Assembly: GCA_008363385.1 (NCBI GenBank)
Contig: RHKY01000002.1
Span: 140,073 to 204,072 of the forward strand
Length of the DNA: 64,000 bases
Direction of reading: 5' to 3'
Origin: Acidobacteriota bacterium
GTDB lineage: Bacteria > Acidobacteriota > Thermoanaerobaculia > UBA5066
Positions 11,462 to 19,665 of this stretch are shown one piece after another. Below the pieces are notes generated by a model. The model was not told the origin of the DNA and searched no databases. It worked only from the letters and a program-made list of their open reading frames with translations. The first letter of the stretch is position 1, and each line of letters begins with the position of its first letter. The position numbers were made by a program, and so were the translations under genes.

Positions 11462-14400
11462 TCACTCCGGCGCCATCTCGACGAAGGCCCCGTCACCGGA
11501 CCGCTCGCCCGGAGCGGTGCCGTCGTTGAGGACGGCGTAGGCCAGGAACGGGCCGTCTCCCGAGGTCCGGAGGACGCGGGCCCAGCCCTTTCGCGTCCCC
11601 GGGGCCACGGCCAGGAGGACGCGGTCCACCTGTGTCCATCTCGAAGGGCCGAGGCGGATCTCGGGGCCCGTCCCCGCGAGGCGGCCGGTCTCCCCGTCGA
11701 AGACCTCGACCCGGAACGCTCCCTCGTCGGCGTCGAGGTTCACGATCGCCAGGTTCGTCCGGGTCTCCTCGTCCTGGATCAGGCCCGAAAGGCGCGCGGT
11801 GCCCCGGGCGAGCGCCTCCTCGGGGAAGGCCGGCGTGAAGAGGCCGTACCGCCCGCCGCCTCCGGGCGTCGTCGTCCGGGCGCTGGCGAAGACCCCCGAG
11901 AGCGGCCGGCCGTCGGCGGGGCGGACGACGAGGGCTCCGGCCAGGCCGGGCCCGCGGGGCGGGACGCCCGGGACTCCGGAGCGACGGAGGGAGTCGACGA
12001 AGGCCGGGAGGAAGCGCTGCTCCCCCGCCCGAAGGGTGACCGTGAACGAGACCGCGGGCACGGCGAGGGCATCGGCCGCGTACGTCAGCGCGAGCGTCCG
12101 GGACTCCGGCGACCCGTTGGCCAGGACCACCTCGGACTCCCAGGCGGCCGTCTCGACGACGGCCGGGACGACGAGGCGCCAGGTCCCGGCGGCGGCCGGC
12201 CAGGGGGGGACGAACGAGCCGTCCGACGTGGCCTGGTCGTTCACCACGGCGTAGGCGTAGAACGGCGCCGTCCCGAGGACCCGTTCGACCCGGACCGCGC
12301 CGGTCGAAAGCCCCGCGACCGAGAGGACCCCGGACGCCTGGGCGAACCCACCGGGAGGCAGGACGAGGTCGCCCGCCGGGGTCTCCCTCGGGTGATCCGG
12401 GTCCCCCGTGAGGACCGTGAGCCGGACCGTGATCGGCCCCTCCGAGGGATCTCCGGCATTCTGGACCGCGACGTTCGACCGGTCCCGCTCGTCTTGCCGG
12501 AGGCCCCACAGGAGGACGGGCCCGGCGAAAGCGCGATGCCGGGGCACCGCGGCGTAGGAAAGCCCGGCGCGCCCCTCTGGCCGGGCCGTCGTCGTCCTCA
12601 CGCCGGCCGAGACCGAATCGGCCGACTCCAGGCCCTCGAAGCGGAGCGCGAGCGTCCCGACCCGGTCTCCCTCGCCGGGGATCGGGACGCCCAGCGTGCG
12701 GAGCCACTCGATCGCGTCCGGGACGACGAGGAGCCGTCCCGCCGGCAGGCGCGTCGTCGCCTCGCCGCTCCCGCCTCCCTGGGCGGCCGTGTACCGGACC
12801 AGGAGCGTCGCCTCTGTCGTACCCGCGTTCGAGAGCGACAGCTCCGACGTGAAGTACGACCCCGAGTGGCCGCGCGAAGCGAGGACGACCGGGACCGTCC
12901 GCGCCTCGACCGCCTTCCCCGGCGCGGGCGCGACGAGGAGGGGCGTCCGGTCGACGTCCAGGCGGACGAGGCCCGCGGCGACCGGGAGCGTCCTCGCGGC
13001 GGGTGAGGCCCCGCGGAGCGTCGCGGCTGCCGTCACCACGACCTCCGTCGCGTCGGGGACCGGGAGGTCGACCGGGACGGGCGGGTCGGGCTCGCCCGGG
13101 AGCGGCAGCGGCGCCTCCCTCGGCTCGTTCCAGAGGACGGTCGTCGCGGCGCTCCCCCTCGCCAGGCGGTAGGCCCGGACGGAGGCCGGGAGCCCGGAGA
13201 GCTTCTCCGAGCGGGTCGCCCCCGACAGGACCCGGGCCGCCAGCCCGAGGTCGTGCCAGCCGGGGCGCGGGTCGCCCGGAGTCCGGGCCGCGCAGACGTT
13301 CGCCGGCTCGAGGTGGCGGACGTCGACGAGGCCCATCGCCGCCGAGGCCCCGATCAGGTTCACGGCGAGCCGCCGGAGCGGGACGTTCGCGTCGTCCATC
13401 CAGTCCTCGGTGTTCCCGAGCTGGATCCCCGCGTACCCCTCGCCGAAGGCCGTGACGCTCTTCTTCAGGACTCCGCGCCCCACCTCGGCCTCGACCCACG
13501 CCCGCGCTGTCGAGTACGCGGGCTCCTCCAGCCCCGCCACGTCCTGGAGGAGGCGGTAGACGCTCTGGTACCGCTCCTCGGTGACCGGGTAGAAGGCGGG
13601 CCAGCCGACGTTCGGGAGCGGGTGGTAGTTGGCCAGGAAGGAGATCGGGAAGGCGTCGTCGACGAAGACGGGCCTGTCGTACCCGCGGGCGGCCATCTGC
13701 GCGCGCAGCCACTCGACCGTCGGCGGCAGCTCGGTCGCGTCCCCGAGCGAGTGGACGTTCACGTAGTCGAAGAGGTCCGGCCGGCCGAGCATCTTCAGCA
13801 TCCCGGCCGTGGAGTTGCGGAAGGCGGGGGGCGGGTCGGCGAGGCGCCCCTCGACCTGGCCCGGGGCGGGCGGGTTCCCCTCGAAGACGTCGATCAGGAG
13901 GAACGGGATCAGGCCGACCTGGGCGTTCGGGTCGGCCGCCCTGGCGGCCCGGCGGGTCGCCGCGAGGAAGACGAGGTAGTCGTCGGCGTTCCCGCCCGGC
14001 CAGAAGCCGGTCCACTCGCCCCCCGCCACCCAGAGGCGGACGGGCGAACGGAGGCCCGGGGCGTCCTCCACGCCGTCGTGGTCGTACCGCTCGACGAGGG
14101 CTCTCACCCATGCCTCGTAGTCGGGGAGGTACCTGGCCTGCGGCATCACGTCGCCGGCCGAGACCGACCCCCAGCTCGACTTCGGCGTCAGGTACGACTG
14201 GACTCGCGTCAGGCCGGCGCCCTGGTACGGGAGGACGAGGGCGTCGGTGCACGACCAGTCGTACGTGTGCCTGCCGTCCTTCGGAGGCGCGGGCTCGGAG
14301 CGCCCCCAGGCGAACGCCTCCAGGCGCGTCTTGGCCCAGGTGACGCCGGTCGCCGCGTACGCCGGGGCGAGCCCCTTCTCCGTGTACTCGACGCCGAGGG

Positions 14401-14494
14401 CGAACGGCGGCCACCCCTCCGGGAGAGGGGGAGCCCCGCGAGCCGTCCCCCCGAGGAGGACGGCCGCCAGCCCGAGGAGACCCGGGATGCGCAC
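11462..14494 (-). CDS. Secreted glycosidase-like protein with two beta-sandwich modules
   Basis: Exported protein of 1010 residues with a signal peptide (MRIPGLLGLAAVLLGGTARG). Residues about 30-410 look like a (beta/alpha)8 glycosidase-type barrel: FALGVEYTEKGL, the strand-like VRLWVAGGEW near 170, and VFVDDAFPIS where a second acid would be expected. The catalytic pair cannot be assigned with confidence, so it may be inactive. From about 545 to the end are two copies of a two-part beta-sandwich module (SYFTSELSLSNAG, DRSNVAVQNAG; then WESEVVLANGS, TRTNLAIVNLD). The same kind of module forms the N-terminal part of the GH39-like protein at 58514-61306, so the two proteins are rearranged relatives. 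It is alone on its strand; the next gene upstream (14594-14935) runs the same way 99 bases away. Confidence 0.72.
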   Translation of the reverse strand: MRIPGLLGLAAVLLGGTARGAPPLPEGWPPFALGVEYTEKGLAPAYAATGVTWAKTRLEAFAWGRSEPAPPKDGRHTYDWSCTDALVLPYQGAGLTRVQSYLTPKSSWGSVSAGDVMPQARYLPDYEAWVRALVERYDHDGVEDAPGLRSPVRLWVAGGEWTGFWPGGNADDYLVFLAATRRAARAADPNAQVGLIPFLLIDVFEGNPPAPGQVEGRLADPPPAFRNSTAGMLKMLGRPDLFDYVNVHSLGDATELPPTVEWLRAQMAARGYDRPVFVDDAFPISFLANYHPLPNVGWPAFYPVTEERYQSVYRLLQDVAGLEEPAYSTARAWVEAEVGRGVLKKSVTAFGEGYAGIQLGNTEDWMDDANVPLRRLAVNLIGASAAMGLVDVRHLEPANVCAARTPGDPRPGWHDLGLAARVLSGATRSEKLSGLPASVRAYRLARGSAATTVLWNEPREAPLPLPGEPDPPVPVDLPVPDATEVVVTAAATLRGASPAARTLPVAAGLVRLDVDRTPLLVAPAPGKAVEARTVPVVLASRGHSGSYFTSELSLSNAGTTEATLLVRYTAAQGGGSGEATTRLPAGRLLVVPDAIEWLRTLGVPIPGEGDRVGTLALRFEGLESADSVSAGVRTTTARPEGRAGLSYAAVPRHRAFAGPVLLWGLRQDERDRSNVAVQNAGDPSEGPITVRLTVLTGDPDHPRETPAGDLVLPPGGFAQASGVLSVAGLSTGAVRVERVLGTAPFYAYAVVNDQATSDGSFVPPWPAAAGTWRLVVPAVVETAAWESEVVLANGSPESRTLALTYAADALAVPAVSFTVTLRAGEQRFLPAFVDSLRRSGVPGVPPRGPGLAGALVVRPADGRPLSGVFASARTTTPGGGGRYGLFTPAFPEEALARGTARLSGLIQDEETRTNLAIVNLDADEGAFRVEVFDGETGRLAGTGPEIRLGPSRWTQVDRVLLAVAPGTRKGWARVLRTSGDGPFLAYAVLNDGTAPGERSGDGAFVEMAPE

Positions 14495-14507
14495 GTTCGT
14501 GACCGCG

Positions 14508-14513
14508 ATTCTA
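14508..14513 (-). promoter_or_regulatory. Possible -10 element TAGAAT of the glycosidase-like gene
   Basis: On the minus strand TAGAAT sits 13 bases before the ATG at 14494. It is one of several TA-rich hexamers placed just upstream of genes in this window. No recognisable -35 element is present at 17 bases. Confidence 0.27.
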
Positions 14514-14593
14514 GGAGCCCGATCGAGCAGGTGGAGAGGTCCCCGGCCCGGTTCCGTGGCGGGACGGCCGGCGCGCCTCGGGGAGGGTCCCGG

Positions 14594-14935
14594 CTAGGCG
14601 CGGGCCGGGGCTTTCCTGGCGGCCGGCGTCCCGGCCGCCAGGAGCCGGGCGAGGCCGGAGATCGAAAGGGCGAGGGAGAAAGCCACGAGGAGCGCCCCGG
14701 TCGACGCACGACCCGGACCGGGAGGGGAGAGGATCCAGCCGGTGATCAGGACCGGCACGGGGACCGCGGTGGCGACCGCGAGGAGGACCAGGAGCTTCCT
14801 CGCACCGACCTCCGCGGCGCGGCGAGCGGCGAGAGCCCGGATGACGGCCGGCGGGGCCGGTGCCGGGGCCGAGGCCGCCGTGCTCCTCCCGAGCGAGGCG
14901 AGGGGGGCGTCGAGGGGGTCGTCCGTCGGGTTCAT
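14594..14935 (-). CDS. Small two-helix membrane protein, last gene of the sigma-factor set
   Basis: Product of 113 residues with a Pro/Ala-rich N-terminal region and two hydrophobic helices (about 49-70 and 80-102). The ATG overlaps the TGA of the upstream sigma-factor gene (ATGA), so translation is coupled. No recognised domain and no cysteine/histidine zinc motif of the usual anti-sigma (ZAS) kind is present. Its position directly after an ECF sigma factor suggests a membrane-bound anti-sigma or accessory role, but that is inference from context only. Confidence 0.72.
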   Translation of the reverse strand: MNPTDDPLDAPLASLGRSTAASAPAPAPPAVIRALAARRAAEVGARKLLVLLAVATAVPVPVLITGWILSPPGPGRASTGALLVAFSLALSISGLARLLAAGTPAARKAPARA

Positions 14936-15417
14936 CTTCCCTCCGCGTCGAAGAGCTCCCGGAAGCGGCCCCGGGCCCGGTGCAGGAGCACCCGGACGCT
15001 GCCGGGCGTCAGGTCGAGGAGCCGGGCGATCTCGACGTGCGCGAAGCCCTCCACGTGAGCGAGCCAGAGGAGCTTCCGCTGCCGCTCCGGGAGCGCGGAC
15101 AGCGCGGCGGCGGCCCGCCGTCCCATCGGCTCGGCCGGCTCCGGGGCGGCCGGGTCCGGAGCCTCGTCGAACGGCGTCGTCCTCTCGCGAGCCCGGCGCC
15201 GGCCGGCGTCGCGGGCCAGGTTCTCGGCGATCCGGAACAGGTAGGCGCGCCGCTCCCCGCCGGGGAGAGAGGCCCCGCGGCTCCCGAGCAGGCGGACGAA
15301 CGACTCCTGCGCCAGCTCCTGGGCGAGCGCCGGCTCGCGGGTCGTCCGGACGAGGAAGGCCCAGAGACGGGGGTACGTCTCGCGGTAGAAGTCGTCGAAG
15401 CCCGGGTCGGAGGTCAT
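14932..15417 (-). CDS. RNA polymerase sigma factor, ECF family
   Basis: A sigma-70 family regulator of 161 residues that directs RNA polymerase to a small regulon. Region 2 lies at about 5-75 (FDDFYRETYPRLWAFLVR, LAQELAQESFVRLL, RRAYLFRIAENLARD) and region 4 at about 100-155 (LSALPERQRKLLWLAHVEG, HVEIARLLDLTPGSVRVLL), the standard two-domain ECF architecture. The start at 15417 overlaps the TGA of the upstream membrane-protein gene, and its own stop overlaps the next start, giving a three-gene coupled set. A longer upstream frame is rejected because it lacks sigma homology. The regulon and signal are unknown; the flanking membrane proteins are candidates for control. Confidence 0.9.
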   Translation of the reverse strand: MTSDPGFDDFYRETYPRLWAFLVRTTREPALAQELAQESFVRLLGSRGASLPGGERRAYLFRIAENLARDAGRRRARERTTPFDEAPDPAAPEPAEPMGRRAAAALSALPERQRKLLWLAHVEGFAHVEIARLLDLTPGSVRVLLHRARGRFRELFDAEGR

Positions 15418-15902
15418 TCCGCCCGGGTCTCGCGCGCGCCGGGGCCGGGGAGGAGCCCCCAGGACCGGCCGAGCCGGGCGACGAGGGCGGAGGCCGCGAC
15501 CGAACCGGCGCCGAGCGCGACGAGGATCGTCCCCCACCACGCGGCGGCGGCGCGCGCCAGGGCGTCGTTCGGGTCGGCGGCGCCCCGCAGGCGCGTGGCG
15601 TTGACGAAGAGCGCCGCCCCGAGCGCGAGGGCGAGGACCCCGGCCACGGCCAGGACGATCAGCCCGCGCCGGGCGCCCTTCTCGCCGGAGTCGGCCTTCA
15701 GCCACGCCAGCCCCGCCTCGCTGCGCGCGAACTCCACGAAGTCCCGGGCCTCGCCGAGCCGCTCGATCTGCGCCTCGACGACGCGGGCGCGGCGGTCCCG
15801 CTCGCGCGCCCGTTCCGTTGCGTACCGGGCGGCCAGCCAGGCCACGAAGGCGCCGAACGCCAGGACGCCCAGGATGAACAGAACCTCCTCGTAGGGTGCC
15901 AT
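15414..15902 (-). CDS. Three-helix membrane protein upstream of the ECF sigma factor
   Basis: Product of 162 residues with hydrophobic segments near 7-25, 75-96 and 115-140, and a charged stretch between the first two (ERARERDRRARVVEAQIERLGEARDFVEF) likely to be cytoplasmic helix. The ATG at 15902 is chosen because GAAGGGGG lies just upstream and the first helix starts at once; an upstream frame has no support. The stop overlaps the sigma-factor start. No known anti-sigma family is recognised, but its place at the head of the coupled trio makes a regulatory membrane role plausible. Confidence 0.72.
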   Translation of the reverse strand: MAPYEEVLFILGVLAFGAFVAWLAARYATERARERDRRARVVEAQIERLGEARDFVEFARSEAGLAWLKADSGEKGARRGLIVLAVAGVLALALGAALFVNATRLRGAADPNDALARAAAAWWGTILVALGAGSVAASALVARLGRSWGLLPGPGARETRAE

Positions 15903-15915
15903 CGTCGATCCCCCT

Positions 15916-17247
15916 TCACCCTTCCGCTCGCGCCCGCGCGTAGCTGTCGGAAGTGTCGTCGAACCAGAGCACATCGCAACGGAGGACGCGTCCCCCCTCG
16001 AAGGGGAACCGGATCCGGTAGTCCTTCCGCCCCTCGACGGCGAAGGTCAGGTCGCCCACGTAGCTCAGTCTCCTCCGGACCTCGCCCTTCTCGAACCAGA
16101 GCGACCCGTCCCTCCGGACGACCCGCTGGCCGCCCTCGTAGGCGCCCACGCAGGCGTCGAGCAGCCCGTCCGGCGGCGACGGCGGGTTCACCGCCGCCGC
16201 GTAGTCCCTCCAGAGGAAGAGGAGCCGGAACCGCTCCTTCGGGTCGGCCTCGCGCGCCGCGAGGCCCTTCAACGCCTCCGCCACCGCGCCCGCGAGGGCC
16301 TTGTCGGGCGGCAGGGGGACGTCGGGCGCGACACCGACCCCCTCCCAGCTCGTCCCCGACACGACGTTCCTGGCGCGGATCGTCGGGACCATCGCGTAGA
16401 GCGAGTCGTCGACCACGAACAGGCGGCCCGGGTTGGCCATCCCCTTCGTCCGGGAGCCGACGACGACGGCGCGCCGGGCCTGCTGGAGGGTGTACGCCAC
16501 GGCTTCCGCGGCCGAGGCCGTCCTCTCGCCGACGACGACGGTGAGCGGCGTGTCGAGCATCGGCTTCACCCCCGGGGGGCGGACGACGGCCGACACGGTC
16601 GTCTTCCCCGTCTCCCGGCTCCACGACTCCGTCGTGCGGGTCCCCTCCGGCAGGAAGCAGCTCAGGAGGAGGTCGGCGGTCTCGGAGTCCCCGCCGCCGT
16701 TGTCCGTCAGGTCCAGGACGAGCGCCGAGGAGGCGTGGAGGAAGTCCAGGGCGCCGAGGAGCGCGTCACGGACGAACCGGAGCTCGACGAAAGCGTCGAG
16801 CTTCAGGTACCCGACGTTGCCGTCCAGGGACTCGGCCTTCCGGAGCCGGAAGTTCTCCCTCCTGAGCATCGCGAGGAACTCCGGCGGGACCTCCTTCTCC
16901 CCTCCGGCCTCGGCCCTCAGCCGGGCGACGATCCTGGGGTTCCGCATGAGGCGCAGGTGCCGGTCGCCCGCCGCGTCCTGCATGTCCCGGTTGACGGCCG
17001 CCAGGAAGTCGTCCGGCTTGCGGAGCGGCGCGTAGGCGCCCGCCGACTCCCGGCCCCGGAGGGCGGCGGCGACGGCAACGGCCTTCTCCGGGAAGACGTA
17101 GCGGTCCGAGACGAGCCCGATCAGCCTCTCGAGGACGACGCGCTGCCGCGCCGGGTCGAGCGGCGCCTCCTGCGCGGACGCGGGAGTGGGCCGGAGGAGG
17201 AGGACGGCGGCGGAGAGGATCGCGGGGAGTGGGATCGCGAGCTTCAT
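15916..17247 (-). CDS. Secreted S41-family peptidase (C-terminal processing protease-like)
   Basis: Exported serine peptidase of 443 residues with a signal peptide ending near ASAQ. After an N-terminal helical domain (about 30-110, RLIGLVSDRYVFPEKA) the S41 core shows GNVGYLKLDAFVE, LVLDLTDNGGGD, and GERTASAAEAV near 243 with the likely nucleophile serine; TKG about 25 residues later can supply the lysine base. This matches the tail-specific/IRBP-like family, and a PDZ domain is not evident. The C-terminal 100 residues form an extra beta domain (YEGGQRVVRRDGSLWFEKGE). The gene ends 13 bases before the membrane-protein gene start, so it may head the same transcript as the sigma factor. Whether it takes part in signal proteolysis is not shown. 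Confidence 0.87.
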   Translation of the reverse strand: MKLAIPLPAILSAAVLLLRPTPASAQEAPLDPARQRVVLERLIGLVSDRYVFPEKAVAVAAALRGRESAGAYAPLRKPDDFLAAVNRDMQDAAGDRHLRLMRNPRIVARLRAEAGGEKEVPPEFLAMLRRENFRLRKAESLDGNVGYLKLDAFVELRFVRDALLGALDFLHASSALVLDLTDNGGGDSETADLLLSCFLPEGTRTTESWSRETGKTTVSAVVRPPGVKPMLDTPLTVVVGERTASAAEAVAYTLQQARRAVVVGSRTKGMANPGRLFVVDDSLYAMVPTIRARNVVSGTSWEGVGVAPDVPLPPDKALAGAVAEALKGLAAREADPKERFRLLFLWRDYAAAVNPPSPPDGLLDACVGAYEGGQRVVRRDGSLWFEKGEVRRRLSYVGDLTFAVEGRKDYRIRFPFEGGRVLRCDVLWFDDTSDSYARARAEG

Positions 17248-17309
17248 GACCTGGAAACCCCGGGGCCGTCCCGTTTGTTAACCGCCGCGCCTCCAGCCGT
17301 TCGCTCCCG

Positions 17310-18062
17310 TCAGCGGACGACCCGCTCGGCGTGCCCGTCGGGGGGCGTCCGCCGCGAGAGGTACCAGCGGACGCCGAGGCAGTCGAGGAAGCCCGGCAGC
17401 GCCCGGTCGAGGAGGCCGTAGTGCGAAAGGCCTCGCAGGCGAGGGCGGTGGGCGACGGGGACCTCCGCCACGCGCGCGCCCAGCCGCCGGGCCACGAGCG
17501 GGAGGAACCGGTGGAGGCCCTCGAGGTCGAGCGGGAGGCGGCGGGCCAGCTCCGCCGTCATCAGCCTCGTGGCGCAGCCCGTGTCCCGGGTGGAGTCTCC
17601 GAGGAGGAGCCTCCGCGACAGGCGCCCGACGCCGCTCGCCGCCCGGTAGGCGAGCGAGTCCTTCCGTCGCTCCCGGATCCCCTGGACCATCTCCGCCTCC
17701 CCGGCGCGGAGGAGCGGCAGGAGCCTCACGAGGTCGGCGGGGTCGTTCTGCAGGTCCGCGTCGAGCGTGGCGACGAACCTGCCGCGGGCGGCCAGGATCC
17801 CGGCCCTGAGCGCGGCCGACTTGCCGAGCGGCGCGTCCAGCCGCAGGGGGACGAGCCACGGGCGGCCGCTCGCGAGCCCGGCCAGGAGGGGGACGCTCCC
17901 GTCCGTGGAGCCGTCGTCGACCACGAGGAGCTCGGCCGCGACCCCGGCGCCGAGGACGACCCGCTCCACCTCCTCGACGAGGGGGGCGAGGTTCGGCTCC
18001 TCGTCGCGCGCGGGCGCGACGATCGAGAGCTCAGGGGTTGCGGTGGAGGGCGACGAGCTCAA
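17310..18062 (-). CDS. Glycosyltransferase family 2, polyprenyl-phosphate sugar transferase
   Basis: Cytoplasmic-face GT2 enzyme of 250 residues of the dolichol-phosphate mannosyltransferase/ArnC type, which loads a nucleotide-activated sugar onto a polyprenyl phosphate. Visible motifs are LSIVAPARDEEPNLAPL, LLVVDDGSTDGS, TLDADLQNDP (metal-binding DxD) and HRPRLRGLSHYG. No C-terminal membrane helices are seen. The only reasonable start is a TTG at 18062, preceded by GAGG four bases away and overlapping the end of the upstream GT39 gene by 32 bases. Pairing with a GT39 gene mirrors ArnC/ArnT: this enzyme would make the lipid-linked donor used by its neighbour. The sugar is unknown. Confidence 0.87.
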   Translation of the reverse strand: MSSSPSTATPELSIVAPARDEEPNLAPLVEEVERVVLGAGVAAELLVVDDGSTDGSVPLLAGLASGRPWLVPLRLDAPLGKSAALRAGILAARGRFVATLDADLQNDPADLVRLLPLLRAGEAEMVQGIRERRKDSLAYRAASGVGRLSRRLLLGDSTRDTGCATRLMTAELARRLPLDLEGLHRFLPLVARRLGARVAEVPVAHRPRLRGLSHYGLLDRALPGFLDCLGVRWYLSRRTPPDGHAERVVR

Positions 18063-19665
18063 GCGGCCTCATCCGGACGACGTCGATGCCCGATTCTCGG
18101 GCGAAGAGGCGGAGCCGAGGGGCGTCGGGACGCGCGAGGAGGGCGTCGAGGGCCTCTCGCGAGGCGACGAGGACGCCGGGACCGGGCCGTCGAGCCCAGA
18201 CCGCGGCCGACTCCATGTCCGGGAGCTGCGCGACGGGGAGCCGGCCGGCGTAGAAGACGAGGCTCGGCTCGCCGAACCCGACCGAGGCGACCGGCACGCC
18301 CCGGGGAGTCGCCGCGCGGATCGCGGCCGCGATCCGGGGGACCGGCTTGACGGCCTCCAGGCTCGGCGCCAGCCAGCCGGCGGCCACGGCCTCGACGGAA
18401 GCGGTCCCCGCCAGGAGGACCCAGACGGCCGCGGCGAAGCTGCGGCGGACGGAAAGGACCAGCGCCGCGGGAGCCGAGGCGACGACGAGGAGGGCCATCG
18501 CCACGAGCGGGGCGCGGGCGCCGGGGACCGGGAGGCGTTCGAAGGCCACGAGGAGCGCCGCGAGGAGGAGGGCCGAGACGGCCGCCCCGCCCCACGCCCC
18601 CCGGACGAGCCACCGCTCCTCGGAAGGCGAAAGCTCTCCTCGCCTCGCCCGCTCGAGGAACCACCCCACGAGGAGCGCCAGCGCCGGGAAGCAGGGCAGG
18701 ACGTAGTGCGGCAGCTTCGTGGCGACGAGGGTGAAGAGGACGAGCGGCGCCACGGCCCAGGCGAGCAGGAGGCCCGCGGAGAGCTCTCCCTCGCGCCGCC
18801 GCCGCACTGCGGCGAGGAGCGCGGCCGGGAGGTGGACGGACCAGGGGAAGAGCCCCGCGAGGAGGACCGGCAAGTAGTACGGCAGGCTGAGGAGAAAGCC
18901 CCCGCCGTGCCCCTCCATCGGCGTGGCGGCCCGGTGGAGGACTTCCCGCCCGAGTCCGATCTCGAGGAACCGCCCCCGGGTGGCGGCGTTGGCGGGCAGG
19001 AACCAGGCGGCGAAGAGGGCGAGGCCGAGGAGCGAGACGAGGAGGAGGGAGCGCACCTGCGCCCTCCGGCCGCCCGCCACGGACGGGAGGAGGGCGAGCG
19101 CGCCCCCCGCCACGAGGACCGGGACGGCGAGGCCCACCGGCCCCTTCGCCAGGAGGGCGCCGCCGAGGGCCAGGCCGAGGGCCGCGGTCCTTCCCGCGGA
19201 CGGCCCCCGGGCCAGGTTCCGCGCCACGAGCGCGATCGAGAGCGTCACGAAGGCGAGGAGGACGGCGTCCGTCGTGGCCGCGAGCCCTTGCAGGACGACG
19301 AGCGGCGACGTGGCCAGGACCGCCCCCGAGAGGAGGCCCGCCCCCGGGCCGAGGAGGCGCGCGCCGGCGAGGGCCGTGAGGAAGACCGCACCCGCGATCC
19401 CGGCGGCCGAGAAGGCCCGGACGGCCAGCTCGGTCGGGCCGAGGAGCCCCACCGAGGCCGCCATCAGCCAGGTGACGAGGACCGGCTTCTTGGCCCTCAG
19501 CCCGCCGTTGAACGTCGGGACGAGGAGGTCCCCCGACCGGACCATCTCGACGGCGGCCTGGGCGTACCGCGGCTCGTCCCGGTCCCAGAGCGTCGTCCGG
19601 GGCGCCAGGAGGAGAAGGGCCGCGAGGACGGTCCCCGCCAGCAGGAGCGCGGGGCGCCAGGTCAA
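18031..19665 (-). CDS. GT39/ArnT-like integral membrane glycosyltransferase
   Basis: Polytopic membrane enzyme of about 544 residues that transfers a sugar from a polyprenyl-phosphate donor to lipid or protein outside the inner membrane. The first external loop carries LWDRDEPRYAQAAVEMV with catalytic-type acidic residues, and AKKPVLVTWL follows, both typical of the PMT_2/ArnT family. About ten hydrophobic segments follow, then a soluble C-terminal domain. The start is most likely the TTG at 19665, which overlaps the TGA of the upstream regulator (TTGA). The longer frame to 19830 lies inside that gene and codes arginine/proline-rich nonsense. With the GT2 gene it forms a two-step glycosylation cassette. 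The acceptor cannot be told from sequence. Confidence 0.85.
   Translation of the reverse strand: MTWRPALLLAGTVLAALLLLAPRTTLWDRDEPRYAQAAVEMVRSGDLLVPTFNGGLRAKKPVLVTWLMAASVGLLGPTELAVRAFSAAGIAGAVFLTALAGARLLGPGAGLLSGAVLATSPLVVLQGLAATTDAVLLAFVTLSIALVARNLARGPSAGRTAALGLALGGALLAKGPVGLAVPVLVAGGALALLPSVAGGRRAQVRSLLLVSLLGLALFAAWFLPANAATRGRFLEIGLGREVLHRAATPMEGHGGGFLLSLPYYLPVLLAGLFPWSVHLPAALLAAVRRRREGELSAGLLLAWAVAPLVLFTLVATKLPHYVLPCFPALALLVGWFLERARRGELSPSEERWLVRGAWGGAAVSALLLAALLVAFERLPVPGARAPLVAMALLVVASAPAALVLSVRRSFAAAVWVLLAGTASVEAVAAGWLAPSLEAVKPVPRIAAAIRAATPRGVPVASVGFGEPSLVFYAGRLPVAQLPDMESAAVWARRPGPGVLVASREALDALLARPDAPRLRLFARESGIDVVRMRPLELVALHRNP

Noticed and set aside
15418-15705. Upstream extension of the sigma-factor frame to 15705
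   Set aside because: The added residues are an antisense-like Arg/Gly/Pro text inside the membrane-protein gene; the sigma fold begins at MTSDPGF.
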